From: Streptomyces griseoviridis
Lineage (GTDB): Bacteria; Actinomycetota; Actinomycetes; Streptomycetales; Streptomycetaceae
Assembly (NCBI GenBank): GCA_014649155.1
Contig: BMSM01000001.1
Location: forward strand, 1 to 64,000
Length of the DNA: 64,000 bases
Direction: 5' to 3'
In this document: positions 47,601 through 56,996 of the stretch, piece by piece
How the letters are laid out: each line of letters begins with the position of its first letter
How positions within the stretch are numbered: the first letter of the stretch is position 1
Translations under genes and position numbers: made by a program
The notes under the pieces: model-generated
The model's input: only the letters and a program-made list of their open reading frames with translations
The model's database searches: none
Told to the model about the DNA's origin: nothing

Positions 47601-47893
47601 GCGCCTGATCCGGGGGCGGGGTGTGTGCGGCGGAACCCGCCGATTGACCGGAACCGCTCGCTCGGCGGCTTATCGACGGATGCATACCGGTCCCGCCGGG
47701 GGGATTTGTCGATAAGCCCAGCTCGTCCGCCGTGGCGCGATAACGATTCCGAGTCGGATCGGTGATCGGACGGCCTCACCGGGAGGCGCGGTGTGCCAGA
47801 TCCTTAGGATGCCGAACAGGCCCTGTGGGGCCGCTGATTCTGCTGGTGGGACCGTGCCCCCACGCCAACCGGTCCTGCTCGAAGGGGAATTTG
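47601..47893. other. Intergenic region with a long inverted repeat
   Basis: No gene seen. A perfect 11-bp inverted repeat, GGCTTATCGAC (47667-47677) and GTCGATAAGCC (47708-47718), encloses 30 bases. It lies about 175 bp before the next gene and could be an operator or a terminator stem for ssbB. Confidence 0.5.
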
Positions 47894-49339
47894 GTGCTTG
47901 CTTCGCTTACCGACCTGTCCGCGCACCGGCGAGGTGCGGCACGTCTGACCGCCTCCGCGCTGGTGTCCGCGCTCACCGCGGCCACCGCCGCGCTGGCGGG
48001 CGCCGGCCAAGCCGCCGCGCAGGAGACGGCACCGGGACAGGCGCGGGGCGGCGCGACGGCCACCATGGGCGGCCTGAAGATGTACGGCGCCGCCGTCCTG
48101 CACGAGGAGTCAGGCGACCAGGAGATCTCGGCGGGCCTGTTCGAGATGTCCGTCGAGGGCGGCGGCATGCTCCAGACCTACTGCGTCGACCTCCTCAACC
48201 CGACGCAGAAGGACGCCAAGTACCACGAGACGCCGTGGAGCGGCACGTCGCTGGGCAGCAACAAGGACGCGGGCCGCGTCCGCTGGATCGTGCAGAACTC
48301 CTATCCGCAGGTCAACGATCTCGCGGCGCTCGCGAAGAAGGCGGGCGTCCGGGGTGGTCTCACCGAGGCGGACGCGGCGGCCGGCACCCAGGTGGCCATC
48401 TGGCGGTACTCGGACCAGGCGGACGTCGACGCCGTCGACCCCGAGGCCGAGAAGCTCGCGGACTACCTGGAGAAGCACGCCCGCGACCTGGCCGAACCCG
48501 AGGCATCGCTCACCGTCGACCCGCCCGCCGTCTCCGGCCGGCCCGGGGAGCGGCTCGGACCGGTGACGGTGCGCACCAACGCGGGGAGCGCGGCCGTGGC
48601 GCCGCCCGCCGACGCCGCCACCAGCGGTGTGCGGATCGTCGACCGGAAGGGCGAGCCGGTCACCACCGTCGCCGACGGCGGCCAGGTCTGGTTCGACATA
48701 CCCGACGACGCGGTGGCCGGCACGGCCGAGCTGGCCGTGCACGCCTCGACCACCGTGCCGGTGGGTCGCGCCTTCGCCGCCGAGAGCCGCAGCCAGACCC
48801 AGGTTCTGGCCGGTTCCAGCGAGTCCACGGTCTCGGCGACCGCGACCGCCACCTGGGCGGACGGCGGCGCGATACCGGCCCTGTCCGCCGCGGAGAACTG
48901 CGCGGCCGACGGCACGGACGGGGCCGAGGACACCCCCGGCCTGGACATCACGGCGGTCAACGAGGGTGACGGGGCGTTCACCTTCGACCTGCTGGACACC
49001 GAGTACACCATCGCCCCCGGCGAGACCCGGACCGTCTCCGTGCCGCTCCAGGAAGACCAGCCGTACGACTTCACCATCAGCACGCCGGCCGGCCCGGAGC
49101 AGCGCTTCACCGGAGTTCTCGACTGCCGGACCCAGGGCAGCGCGGCCGGCGACACCACCCAGACCGTGGCCGAGCCCAGCCCCGCGACAGCGGGCGTCAC
49201 CGCCACGAACGCCAACCTCGCCGACACCGGCGGCTCCGAGGTCACCCCCCTGATCGGCGGCATGGCCCTGGCCCTCCTCGGCGTCGGCGGCGTCACCCTC
49301 TACGTCCTGCGGCGCAAGACGGAGACCCAGCGGAGCTGA
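47894..49339 (+). CDS. Wall-anchored thioester-domain (TQXA) protein
   Basis: 481 residues. After a long signal peptide (RLTASALVSALTAATAALAG) the thioester domain has the Cys in LQTYCVDLLNP and the Gln in AAAGTQVAIWRYSD, the TQ-x-A motif that forms an internal Cys-Gln thioester able to bind host or surface amines. Two beta-sandwich regions follow. The C-terminus has LADTGGSE, a hydrophobic helix (PLIGGMALALLGVGGVTLYV) and LRRKTETQRS, a class E sortase signal. GTG at 47894 follows GAAGGGGAATTTG. Confidence 0.87.
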   Translation: MLASLTDLSAHRRGAARLTASALVSALTAATAALAGAGQAAAQETAPGQARGGATATMGGLKMYGAAVLHEESGDQEISAGLFEMSVEGGGMLQTYCVDLLNPTQKDAKYHETPWSGTSLGSNKDAGRVRWIVQNSYPQVNDLAALAKKAGVRGGLTEADAAAGTQVAIWRYSDQADVDAVDPEAEKLADYLEKHARDLAEPEASLTVDPPAVSGRPGERLGPVTVRTNAGSAAVAPPADAATSGVRIVDRKGEPVTTVADGGQVWFDIPDDAVAGTAELAVHASTTVPVGRAFAAESRSQTQVLAGSSESTVSATATATWADGGAIPALSAAENCAADGTDGAEDTPGLDITAVNEGDGAFTFDLLDTEYTIAPGETRTVSVPLQEDQPYDFTISTPAGPEQRFTGVLDCRTQGSAAGDTTQTVAEPSPATAGVTATNANLADTGGSEVTPLIGGMALALLGVGGVTLYVLRRKTETQRS

Positions 49340-49751
49340 GCGCCGGGCGTCAGCGGGGCCGAGCGACGGGTCCGGTGCGCGCCGACCGCAGACGGGTCGC
49401 CGTCCGCGCCTGAGCGCACACCCGGTGTATCGGCAATGGGGGCTGCCGGGGCCCACGCCCCCGGCGCGCGGCATGCACCGGCGACCCGTCGAGGCCGACC
49501 GGCACCCTGGCACAGAGGCCGCTCCCGCAGGCCGCTCCCGGCGTCTTCCCTCGCGGTGCGGGCGAGGCCGGCGTCGTGGAGACAACGACTCGGCATTCTT
49601 ATGTGAAGAACAGCCGGACGGAACGTGTCATAACCGCCTAAATGGCCACCCGAGACGGGACGGACGGCCACGTGTGACATCCGGCTCCGGCATTCACCGG
49701 ACCACCTGGGGCACGGGCCGCGCGCTGAACATCGGATGAGGAGAGCTGCCG
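49340..49751. other. Intergenic region upstream of the stress-type operon
   Basis: 410 bp without a recognisable gene. It carries CCGCTCCCGCAGGCCGCTCCCG (a small direct repeat, near 49521-49542) and presumably the promoter of the three-gene operon; no confident -35/-10 boxes are seen. Confidence 0.4.
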
Positions 49752-50435
49752 ATGAGTGAGTCCGTACAGACCCAGACCGGAGCCACCAGGGAAAAGGTGA
49801 GGACAGAAACGTCCGCCACGGCCGACCGGACCAAGCAGGCCGCGAGTCAGGTCGCGGGAACCGCGGCGGACCAGGCTCGCTCCGTGGTGGACGAGGCACG
49901 ACAGCAGGCAGGCACAGTCCTGGGGGACCTGCGCAGCCGCGCGATGGAAGAGGCCGAGGGGCAGACCAAGCGCGCGGCGGGCCAGCTCCGCCAGTGGGCG
50001 AGCGACCTCTCGGATCTGGCCGCGCACGCACGTGAGGACTCGCCGGCCCGCAGCCTGGTGACACAGGCGGCGGACAAGGGAGGCCAGGCCGCCGACTACC
50101 TGGAGGAGCAAGGCGTCGAGGGGCTCGTCGGCGACTTGCAGGACTTCGCCAGGCGGCGGCCCGGTGCCTTCCTGGGCGGCGCGCTGTTGGCCGGCCTGGC
50201 CTTCGGCCGTGTGGCCAAGGCGGCGGGTGCTGCCTCCCGGGCCGACGGAACAGGGGCAGGCCGGGATTCCGTGACGGCGGATCGCGGCGCGGCGGGGCCG
50301 CCGACCCGGCAGGCCGTGCCGACCGGCCCCCCGGCGATCGCCGCGGAGGACACGGTCGCGCCGCCGTCGTCCGGCGCACCCACCGTCGGTCCGTCGTCGG
50401 ACGGCACGTCGGGCCGTGGGCGTCCGGGGGTGTGA
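49752..50435 (+). CDS. LEA-like helical protein of unknown function
   Basis: 227 residues. Residues 10-110 are an Ala/Gln/Thr-rich amphipathic helix of LEA or apolipoprotein type (TADRTKQAASQVAGTAADQA). A short hydrophobic Gly-rich segment (GAFLGGALLAGLAFGRV) follows near residue 145, then a disordered Pro/Ser/Gly tail. It is the first gene of a three-gene operon with a holin-like membrane protein and a DUF3618 protein, a set found in many actinobacteria and linked to membrane or osmotic stress. Confidence 0.75.
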   Translation: MSESVQTQTGATREKVRTETSATADRTKQAASQVAGTAADQARSVVDEARQQAGTVLGDLRSRAMEEAEGQTKRAAGQLRQWASDLSDLAAHAREDSPARSLVTQAADKGGQAADYLEEQGVEGLVGDLQDFARRRPGAFLGGALLAGLAFGRVAKAAGAASRADGTGAGRDSVTADRGAAGPPTRQAVPTGPPAIAAEDTVAPPSSGAPTVGPSSDGTSGRGRPGV

Positions 50436-50436
50436 G

Positions 50437-50865
50437 ATGGCCTCGACCTCTCCCGTCCGCGGCACGGGAACACACCACGAGCAGGAGCAGGACCAGTCCG
50501 TGAGCCGGCTGCTGTCCGTGGTGACCGCAGACCTGCAGACCCTCTTCCGGCAGGAGGTCGAGCTGGCCAAGGCCGAAGTCAGGGAGGAGGCGAGCCGGGC
50601 GGGTAAGGCCGCCGGGATGCTCGGTGGTGCCGGCTTCGCGGGCTACATGGTCCTGCTGTTCCTCTCACTGGCCGCCGTGTTCGGCCTGGCCAACGTGATG
50701 GACGGCGGCTGGGCGGCACTCATTGTCGCCGCCGTCTGGGGTGTGGTCGCGGCGGTGCTCTACCGGAAGGGCCGCACGCGGATGAACACCGTCTCACCGA
50801 AGCCGGAACAAACCGTCGCAACCATGAAGGAGAACGCGGAATGGGCACGTCACCCGACCAGATGA
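50437..50865 (+). CDS. Phage-holin-family (DUF1469, holin superfamily III-like) membrane protein
   Basis: 142 residues with an amphipathic segment LQTLFRQEVELAKAEVREEA and two membrane helices (AGFAGYMVLLFLSLAAVFGL and GWAALIVAAVWGVVAAVLYR). This is the Actinobacteria_holin-X domain; these are not phage lysis genes here but members of stress operons. It begins one base after the preceding stop and overlaps the next gene by 25 bp. Confidence 0.83.
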   Translation: MASTSPVRGTGTHHEQEQDQSVSRLLSVVTADLQTLFRQEVELAKAEVREEASRAGKAAGMLGGAGFAGYMVLLFLSLAAVFGLANVMDGGWAALIVAAVWGVVAAVLYRKGRTRMNTVSPKPEQTVATMKENAEWARHPTR

Positions 50866-51545
50866 GGACCGAGATAGAGGCCACCCGAGGCCGACTGGCC
50901 ACGGACGTGGACCGGCTCGCTGACCGGACCAGCCCCCGGCGCGTGGCACGGCGTCGCACCGCCCGGATGCGCGGCGCGGTGTCCGGCATGCGTGAGCGTG
51001 TGATGGGCACGGCTTCGCACACCGCGCACGGCGTGCGGGACACCGCTCAGTCGGCCGCCGGCTCGCTCCAGGAGGGCGCCGGGCAGGCGGCCGGATCGGC
51101 CCGCGACGCGGCAGGGCAGGCGGCCGGCACCGCGCGCGACGCGGCCGAACAGGCAGGACACGCCGTGCAGCAGGCACCCGACATGGCCCGCAGCCAGACC
51201 CAGGGCAACCCGCTGGCGGCCGGTCTGGTCGCCTTCGGGGCCGGAGTGCTGGCGTCCTCGTTGCTGCCCGCGTCCCGCACCGAGCGGGAGAAGGCTTCCG
51301 AGCTGATGCAGAGCGAGGCCCTGGAACCCGTCAAGGACGCCGCGACCGAGTCCGCGCAGCATCTGAAGGAAGGCACGAGGCAAGCGGCGCAGGAGGCGGC
51401 CGCCGAGGTGAAGGGCACGGCGGCCGAGGCCGCACACACCACGCAGGACGAGGCACGCGATCAGGGCGGCCGGGTCGCCGAGCAGACCCGGGACTCCGGC
51501 CGGCACCTCGCGGACGAGGCCCGGCATCGCGCCGGGCCTGGTTGA
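50841..51545 (+). CDS. DUF3618-domain protein with LEA-like repeats
   Basis: 234 residues. The N-terminal DUF3618 segment is MRTEIEATRGRLATDVDRLA. A long region of 11-residue Ala/Gly/Gln repeats follows (GSLQEGAGQAAGSARDAAGQ), then a hydrophobic segment (NPLAAGLVAFGAGVLASSLL) and another amphipathic helix (ESAQHLKEGTRQAAQEAAAE). It probably binds membranes as part of the same complex as its two upstream neighbours. Confidence 0.82.
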   Translation: MGTSPDQMRTEIEATRGRLATDVDRLADRTSPRRVARRRTARMRGAVSGMRERVMGTASHTAHGVRDTAQSAAGSLQEGAGQAAGSARDAAGQAAGTARDAAEQAGHAVQQAPDMARSQTQGNPLAAGLVAFGAGVLASSLLPASRTEREKASELMQSEALEPVKDAATESAQHLKEGTRQAAQEAAAEVKGTAAEAAHTTQDEARDQGGRVAEQTRDSGRHLADEARHRAGPG

Positions 51546-51859
51546 GCGGCCTGGACAGGAAGGACCCGCCAGGGGCCGCCTACGCGGCGACCCCTCGCCG
51601 GTCGGTCTCGCCGCCCGGCGAACTCCAGAGCACGGGCCGTGGCCCGCCGGCCCGTGCCGCCGGTGGCCGCAAGCGCATCCCGCCCACGAGGGGCACGCGG
51701 TCAGGAGCTATGGATATCGGCGCGGCGGTTCCCGGTCATCGCCGTGATGGGCCGTGAGGGCCGGGCGGCATCCGTCGGCCCCGTCGGCCCCGTCGACGCG
51801 GCGTCGACCGGACGAAGGCCGGACAGCGGGCCGGAGAGGGGGGCACCGTGTTCCGGCGG
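51546..51859. other. Gene-free convergent region
   Basis: Lies between two convergent genes. No reading frame with family similarity and no clear hairpin. A GGCCCCGTCGRCCCCGTCG repeat is near 51777-51797. Confidence 0.4.
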
Positions 51860-53467
51860 TCACTTCGGGGAGACGTCGGTGCAGTGGACGTCCTCGCCCG
51901 GCAGGTGCCCGGTGGCCAGGAAGCCGACGGTGGCCTTGTCGGCGCAGGCGGAGCCTTCGCCGTAGACGGAGTGCCCGCCGTTGTCGACGCCGACGAGGAC
52001 GGAGCCGCGACCGAGGGCCTTGTGCAGTCCGACGCCGCTTTCCCACGGCGTGGCGTGGTCCCGGCGGTTCTGCAGGATCAGGGTGTTGCGGGGCCCGCCC
52101 TTCATGACCCTGACCGTCGGCTCGGCCGGCTTGTCCCAGTAGGCGCATGCCCAGATGTTGGCGGGCATGCCCGCGGTGAGCGGCCACTTCGCGCGGTCGG
52201 CGGCGGTGCGGGCGGCGTAGCCGTCGACGTCGTGCGGCCACTCGGCGTCGCCGCAGGTGAGAGCCATGAACATGGTGGCCTGGTTGTCCGCGGGGATGCC
52301 CGGGGACGCCGGCGCCTCGGTGAACACCTCCTCGAGAACCTCGAGGTCGGCGGCCGTGGTGCTGCCGTGGGACAGGTCGTCGGCGGCCTTCCAGAACGCG
52401 GCGAGCAGGGGAAGGGTGTCGTTGCGCAGGAGCAGGGCGTAGGTCATGTTCCGCAGCAGCGCCCCGTCCAGCGACACCGGTGCGCCGGGAATCGCCGCGG
52501 GCGTGCGGTCGAGGCGGTCGGCGAGGGCGAGGTAGGTGCGGGTCACCTGCGCGACGTCCGTGCCCAGACCGAGGGTGCCGGCCTGCGCCGCGGCGACGCG
52601 GGCGGCGTCGGGGAACCGGTCGGCCATGCCCTTGCCCCAGGTGTCCGCCACCTGGCCGGCCCATACCTTGGTGGGGTCGACGTTGCCTTCCAGGACCATC
52701 CGGTCGGTGCGGTCCTTGAAGAGGGAGCGGTAGACGGCGCCGAGATAGGTGCCGTAGGACCGGCCCCAGTAGGAGATCTTCTTCTCACCGAGCGCCCGGC
52801 GGATGCGGTCCATGTCGCGGGCGGTGTTGGCGGTGTTGTAGTGCCGCAGGTTCCTGCCCGCCGTGTCGGCGCACTGCCTGGCGACGGTCTCGGCGAGGGC
52901 CACGTTCCTGGTGATCGAGCCGTCCGCGGCGGGGTAGGGGAAGAGACCGGGCACGCCGGGGTCCTGCAGACCGCAGCTCTGCGGGGTGCTGTGGTCGACG
53001 CCGCGCGGGTCGAAACCGATCAGGTCGTAGCGGTCCAGCACGGACGTCGGCAGGGTGGACGCCAGGGAGCCGGGCATGTCGAGGCCGCCCAGGGCCGGCC
53101 CGCCGGGGTTCAGCAGCAGAACGCCCCGTCGCTTCCCGGGCTGTGCGGTGGACAGCCGGGAGACCGCCACGTCGATCTTCGGGCCGCCCGGGTCCCGGTA
53201 GTCGAGGGGCACCTCCAGCGTTCCGCACGTCAGGTCCGGGTCACGGGTCTGCCCCCCGGCCGGGGCCGGGCACTCGCCCCAGCTGATCCCGGCGCCCCCC
53301 GCGCTCCCGCCGGCGCTCTTGCCGGAGACCACGGCCGGTTGCGAGCCGCTGGCGTCGGGACCACTCGCGACCAGTGAGGTTCCCGCCAGTGCGGGAACGA
53401 GCAGGGCCGCGGCGAGCCGGCGGCCTCCGGGAGAACCGTGCCGTACTGAACTGGGCGTCGTCGCCAT
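51860..53467 (-). CDS. Secreted tripeptidyl aminopeptidase-like alpha/beta hydrolase
   Basis: 535 residues. Signal peptide AAALLVPALAGTSLVASGPD. ISWGECPA and TCGTLEVPLDYRDPG are the usual start of the Streptomyces Tap/SlpD/SlpE family. GVLLLNPGGPALGG is the oxyanion region, YWGRSYGTYLGAVY holds the nucleophile Ser, LILQNRRDHATPWESG the acid Asp, and VGVDNGGHSVYGEG the His. The C-terminal TAP domain (CADKATVGFLATGHLPGEDV) is complete. It removes N-terminal tripeptides outside the cell. The family usually has GGSYG; here the residue before Ser is Arg. Confidence 0.88.
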   Translation of the reverse strand: MATTPSSVRHGSPGGRRLAAALLVPALAGTSLVASGPDASGSQPAVVSGKSAGGSAGGAGISWGECPAPAGGQTRDPDLTCGTLEVPLDYRDPGGPKIDVAVSRLSTAQPGKRRGVLLLNPGGPALGGLDMPGSLASTLPTSVLDRYDLIGFDPRGVDHSTPQSCGLQDPGVPGLFPYPAADGSITRNVALAETVARQCADTAGRNLRHYNTANTARDMDRIRRALGEKKISYWGRSYGTYLGAVYRSLFKDRTDRMVLEGNVDPTKVWAGQVADTWGKGMADRFPDAARVAAAQAGTLGLGTDVAQVTRTYLALADRLDRTPAAIPGAPVSLDGALLRNMTYALLLRNDTLPLLAAFWKAADDLSHGSTTAADLEVLEEVFTEAPASPGIPADNQATMFMALTCGDAEWPHDVDGYAARTAADRAKWPLTAGMPANIWACAYWDKPAEPTVRVMKGGPRNTLILQNRRDHATPWESGVGLHKALGRGSVLVGVDNGGHSVYGEGSACADKATVGFLATGHLPGEDVHCTDVSPK

Positions 53468-53700
53468 GGTGTTGTCCTTAGCTGCTGGGCTGGTCGGGCT
53501 TGTCCGGCCGTTGTGCCGACGATGCGAGTCAACCGGAGACCACCGGGGGCGCGCGTCACCCCGGAGAGGACAGAACAGGTAGCTCGCTCGGGGGACCCCG
53601 GCCCGGTCCCGGGAACGGAGCGGCAGCCGAGAGGACCGCCCGAGGCCCGCCGACGCCGAACCACAGTGACAGCCGGGGCTCAGGTGCCGTCCCGGAAAGG

Positions 53701-53766
53701 CCAGGTCACAGCGCCCGCCCGGAACGCGTTTCCGCCCAGGGCTGGCCGTGCGGCAAGATGGGGTGT
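53701..53766. repeat. att block 1 (left end of the integrated element)
   Basis: Begins CCAGGTCAC and ends GGCAAGATGGGGTGT (53752-53766), with the 15-bp core 51 bases after the start. The same spacing occurs in the blocks at 59221 and 63224. The int gene ends 65 bp to the right. Confidence 0.85.
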
Positions 53767-53786
53767 TACTTACCGCGAGAGGGCAC

Positions 53787-53828
53787 GAAAAGGCCCCTCA
53801 CCAGCGGTTTCCTCGCCGATGAGGGGCC
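53787..53828 (-). terminator. Intrinsic terminator of int
   Basis: On the minus strand, arms GGCCCCTCA (53820-53828) and TGAGGGGCC (53792-53800), then TTTTCG. It starts 4 bp after the int stop codon. Confidence 0.85.
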
Positions 53829-53831
53829 GTT

Positions 53832-55112
53832 TCAGGCAGCCTGGGCCGTCTCTGGGCCGTCGTGCGTCTTCGGGCCGTCGTGAGCGTGACCGGCAGCCCG
53901 GTACATCGAGGAGATGGCTTTCCGGGTCCGCGTCTCGCTGGACGGCATGAGATGCGTGTAGACGCGGAGCGTGAAGCCCGGATCGCTGTGCCCAAGGTAG
54001 AGGCTCAGCGCCTTGATACTCTCGCCGGCGTCCAGGAGGACCGAGGCATAGAAGTGCCGCAAGGCGTGCATGCCATGCTCGCGGGCAGCGGCGTAGCGCT
54101 CGCCCCTCTCCGGGGTCGGGATGATGCCGGCGGAGGCGAGGGCGGGCTTCCAGGACCGGTCGTTGAACGCCTGGCTCCAGATGGCCGAGCCGGTACCGCT
54201 CGTGAAGAGAAGCCGGTGTGTGACCTTGGGGCCGGTCGGGGTCAGCCAGGGCAAAGTGACCTCGACGGGCGGGAAGGCCGCCATGTGCTCGCGGAGCGCC
54301 GTCGACACCTCGGGGTCGAGGGGAACGTCACGGAGCTTGCCGCGCTTGGGTGGTGCGAAGACGAGTGTCCCGCGTACCTTCTTCACCTGCTGGCGGACGT
54401 AGAGCCAGCCGAGGTCACCGATGTTGTCGACGGCCAGGCCGAAGATCTCCCCCTGACGTAAGCCACACCCGGCACCCAGGTCGACCATTGCGCGGTACCG
54501 CTCGGGGAGTCCAGCGCGTACGCCGAAGACCTGCTCAGCGGACCACGGATGGACGCGAGACGGTACGGGACGAGGTGCCTTGACTGATCGGGCCCGGCAC
54601 GGGTTTGAAGCCAAGAGACGATCATCTACGGCCGCGTTGAGGACGGAGGAGACGGCATCGAAGATGAGACGGCGGTACTGAGCGGAGACCACGGCGTCTT
54701 CGAGCTGGCGGCTCCAGTCGCGGATGTGCTCGGGTTGGAACGAGCCGATGGGGCGGCTACCGAGATACGGCAAGGCGTGGAGGCGAAGCCTGCCTTCCAC
54801 GGCGGCACGACTGGTGAGGTCGGTCGTCAGGGCCGCCAACCAGCGATCGGTGTACTCGCGGAAGGTGACCCGGGCTGCCCGCGGGTCGATGTACTGACCG
54901 CGAGCCATGTCGGCCTCGATGTTGGTAAGCCACTGGTCCGCCAAGCGCTTCTGCTTGTCCGGGAAGCTCTTCGACTTCTCCGTGCCGTCCGGCCCGACGT
55001 ACCGGGCGCGATAGCGCATGCCCGAGCCGTATCGATCAGTCTTGACCCTGTGCGTCTTGCCGTTCGCACCGACTTCGGTCCGGTACCAGCGGTCTTGGAT
55101 GTGGCCGGCCAC
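53832..55112 (-). CDS. int: Tyrosine site-specific recombinase (integrase) of the AICE
   Basis: 426 residues. SAM-like N-terminal domain (RVTFREYTDRWLAALTTDLT) and catalytic domain with Arg219 (GCGLRQGEIFGL), His349-x-x-Arg352 (HGMHALRHFYA), His375 (LGHSDPG) and the nucleophile Tyr385 (LRVYTHL). It inserts and excises the element at the att core next to ettA. GTG at 55112 overlaps the xis stop codon (TAGTG), so int is translated with xis. The longer upstream frame is the xis gene read in another frame. Confidence 0.93.
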   Translation of the reverse strand: MAGHIQDRWYRTEVGANGKTHRVKTDRYGSGMRYRARYVGPDGTEKSKSFPDKQKRLADQWLTNIEADMARGQYIDPRAARVTFREYTDRWLAALTTDLTSRAAVEGRLRLHALPYLGSRPIGSFQPEHIRDWSRQLEDAVVSAQYRRLIFDAVSSVLNAAVDDRLLASNPCRARSVKAPRPVPSRVHPWSAEQVFGVRAGLPERYRAMVDLGAGCGLRQGEIFGLAVDNIGDLGWLYVRQQVKKVRGTLVFAPPKRGKLRDVPLDPEVSTALREHMAAFPPVEVTLPWLTPTGPKVTHRLLFTSGTGSAIWSQAFNDRSWKPALASAGIIPTPERGERYAAAREHGMHALRHFYASVLLDAGESIKALSLYLGHSDPGFTLRVYTHLMPSSETRTRKAISSMYRAAGHAHDGPKTHDGPETAQAA

Positions 55113-55309
55113 TACGCGGCCTCCCGGAGCTGGGAGTCCACCCAGGCGCGTACGTCCGTCGGGTCGAAGCGGAGGTGCCGACCAACGCGGAAGCCGCGGG
55201 GACCGGTGCGCTTCCGACGCCACTGGTAGACCGTCTCGACGCTCGGCAGCTCGAACATGTCCACCAGGTCGTCAGGGGTGAGAAAGCGGTTCGGCAGTTC
55301 GGAGGGCAT
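55112..55309 (-). CDS. xis: Excisionase (MerR/AlpA-type HTH)
   Basis: 65 residues, one winged-HTH domain: RFLTPDDLVDMFELPSVETV, YQWRRKRTGPRGF and GRHLRFDPTDVRAWVDSQL. This is the standard small Xis of pSAM2-type elements, placed directly before int and one base after rep. It directs the integrase towards excision. Confidence 0.9.
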   Translation of the reverse strand: MPSELPNRFLTPDDLVDMFELPSVETVYQWRRKRTGPRGFRVGRHLRFDPTDVRAWVDSQLREAA

Positions 55310-55310
55310 G

Positions 55311-56639
<1,329 letters not shown>

Positions 56640-56996
56640 CCTCAGCAGGTCGCCGAGGGTGATCGGGTCAAGGCCCGCGCACGGCGCGGGCGCGCGCCGC
56701 CTCTACGGCGCGGCCCGCCTCCTGTCTTCGCCCCGGCTGGCCGCGCCCGGCGGCGCGCTCGGCGGCTGCGGGCATGAAGGTGGGGAGACACCCTCTGTGG
56801 CTGGGGCGGTCGGCTCCACGGCTTTAGGCAGCCACTTTGGGGCGAGCCTCTAAGATCTTGGCCCCAACGTCGTGCTTTAACGGGCAGGTCCACAGACTGC
56901 CCGACTCGCCATCAGCTTACGGGACCAAGATCACTCGCCCCAAAGCAGCTCCAGCCCAAAGCCGCTCCGCCGACCTCGGGCGTGCAGACGCGGGAA
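56640..56996. other. Region upstream of rep with the missing rep N-terminus and a nested inverted repeat
   Basis: 56670-56775 holds the out-of-frame RepSA N-terminus on the minus strand. 56835-56945 is a long two-part inverted repeat. No other gene is seen. Confidence 0.6.
56835..56945. repeat. Nested inverted repeat, possible origin or regulatory hairpin
   Basis: The outer arms CTTTGGGGCGAG (56835-56846) and CTCGCCCCAAAG (56934-56945) are perfect; the next arms GATCTTGG (56854-56861) and CCAAGATC (56925-56932) are perfect. Inside lies a third hairpin, CGGGCAG (56881-56887) with CTGCCCG (56897-56903). The structure sits between rep and the cargo genes, a position where pSAM2-type elements may keep a replication origin. 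Confidence 0.65.

Larger units (their letters stand above)
53468..53831. other. Chromosome-element junction region
   Basis: No gene recognised. It contains the first att block (53701-53766) and the int terminator (53787-53828). Left of the block, sequence resembling the regions before the other two blocks can be followed for about 60 bp (CCCGAGGC, CAGTGACAG). Confidence 0.5.

Noticed and set aside
50437..50865. Prophage holin
   Set aside because: Although of holin superfamily III type, it sits in a stress-type operon with LEA-like genes and there are no phage structural genes nearby.
53752..53766. att core as a tRNA 3' end
   Set aside because: GGCAAGATGGGGTGT and its surroundings do not fold as a tRNA; the target is the ettA upstream region instead.
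55112..55223. Upstream extension of int to 463 codons
   Set aside because: That part is the xis gene read in another frame; the GTG overlapping the xis stop gives the normal integrase N-terminus.
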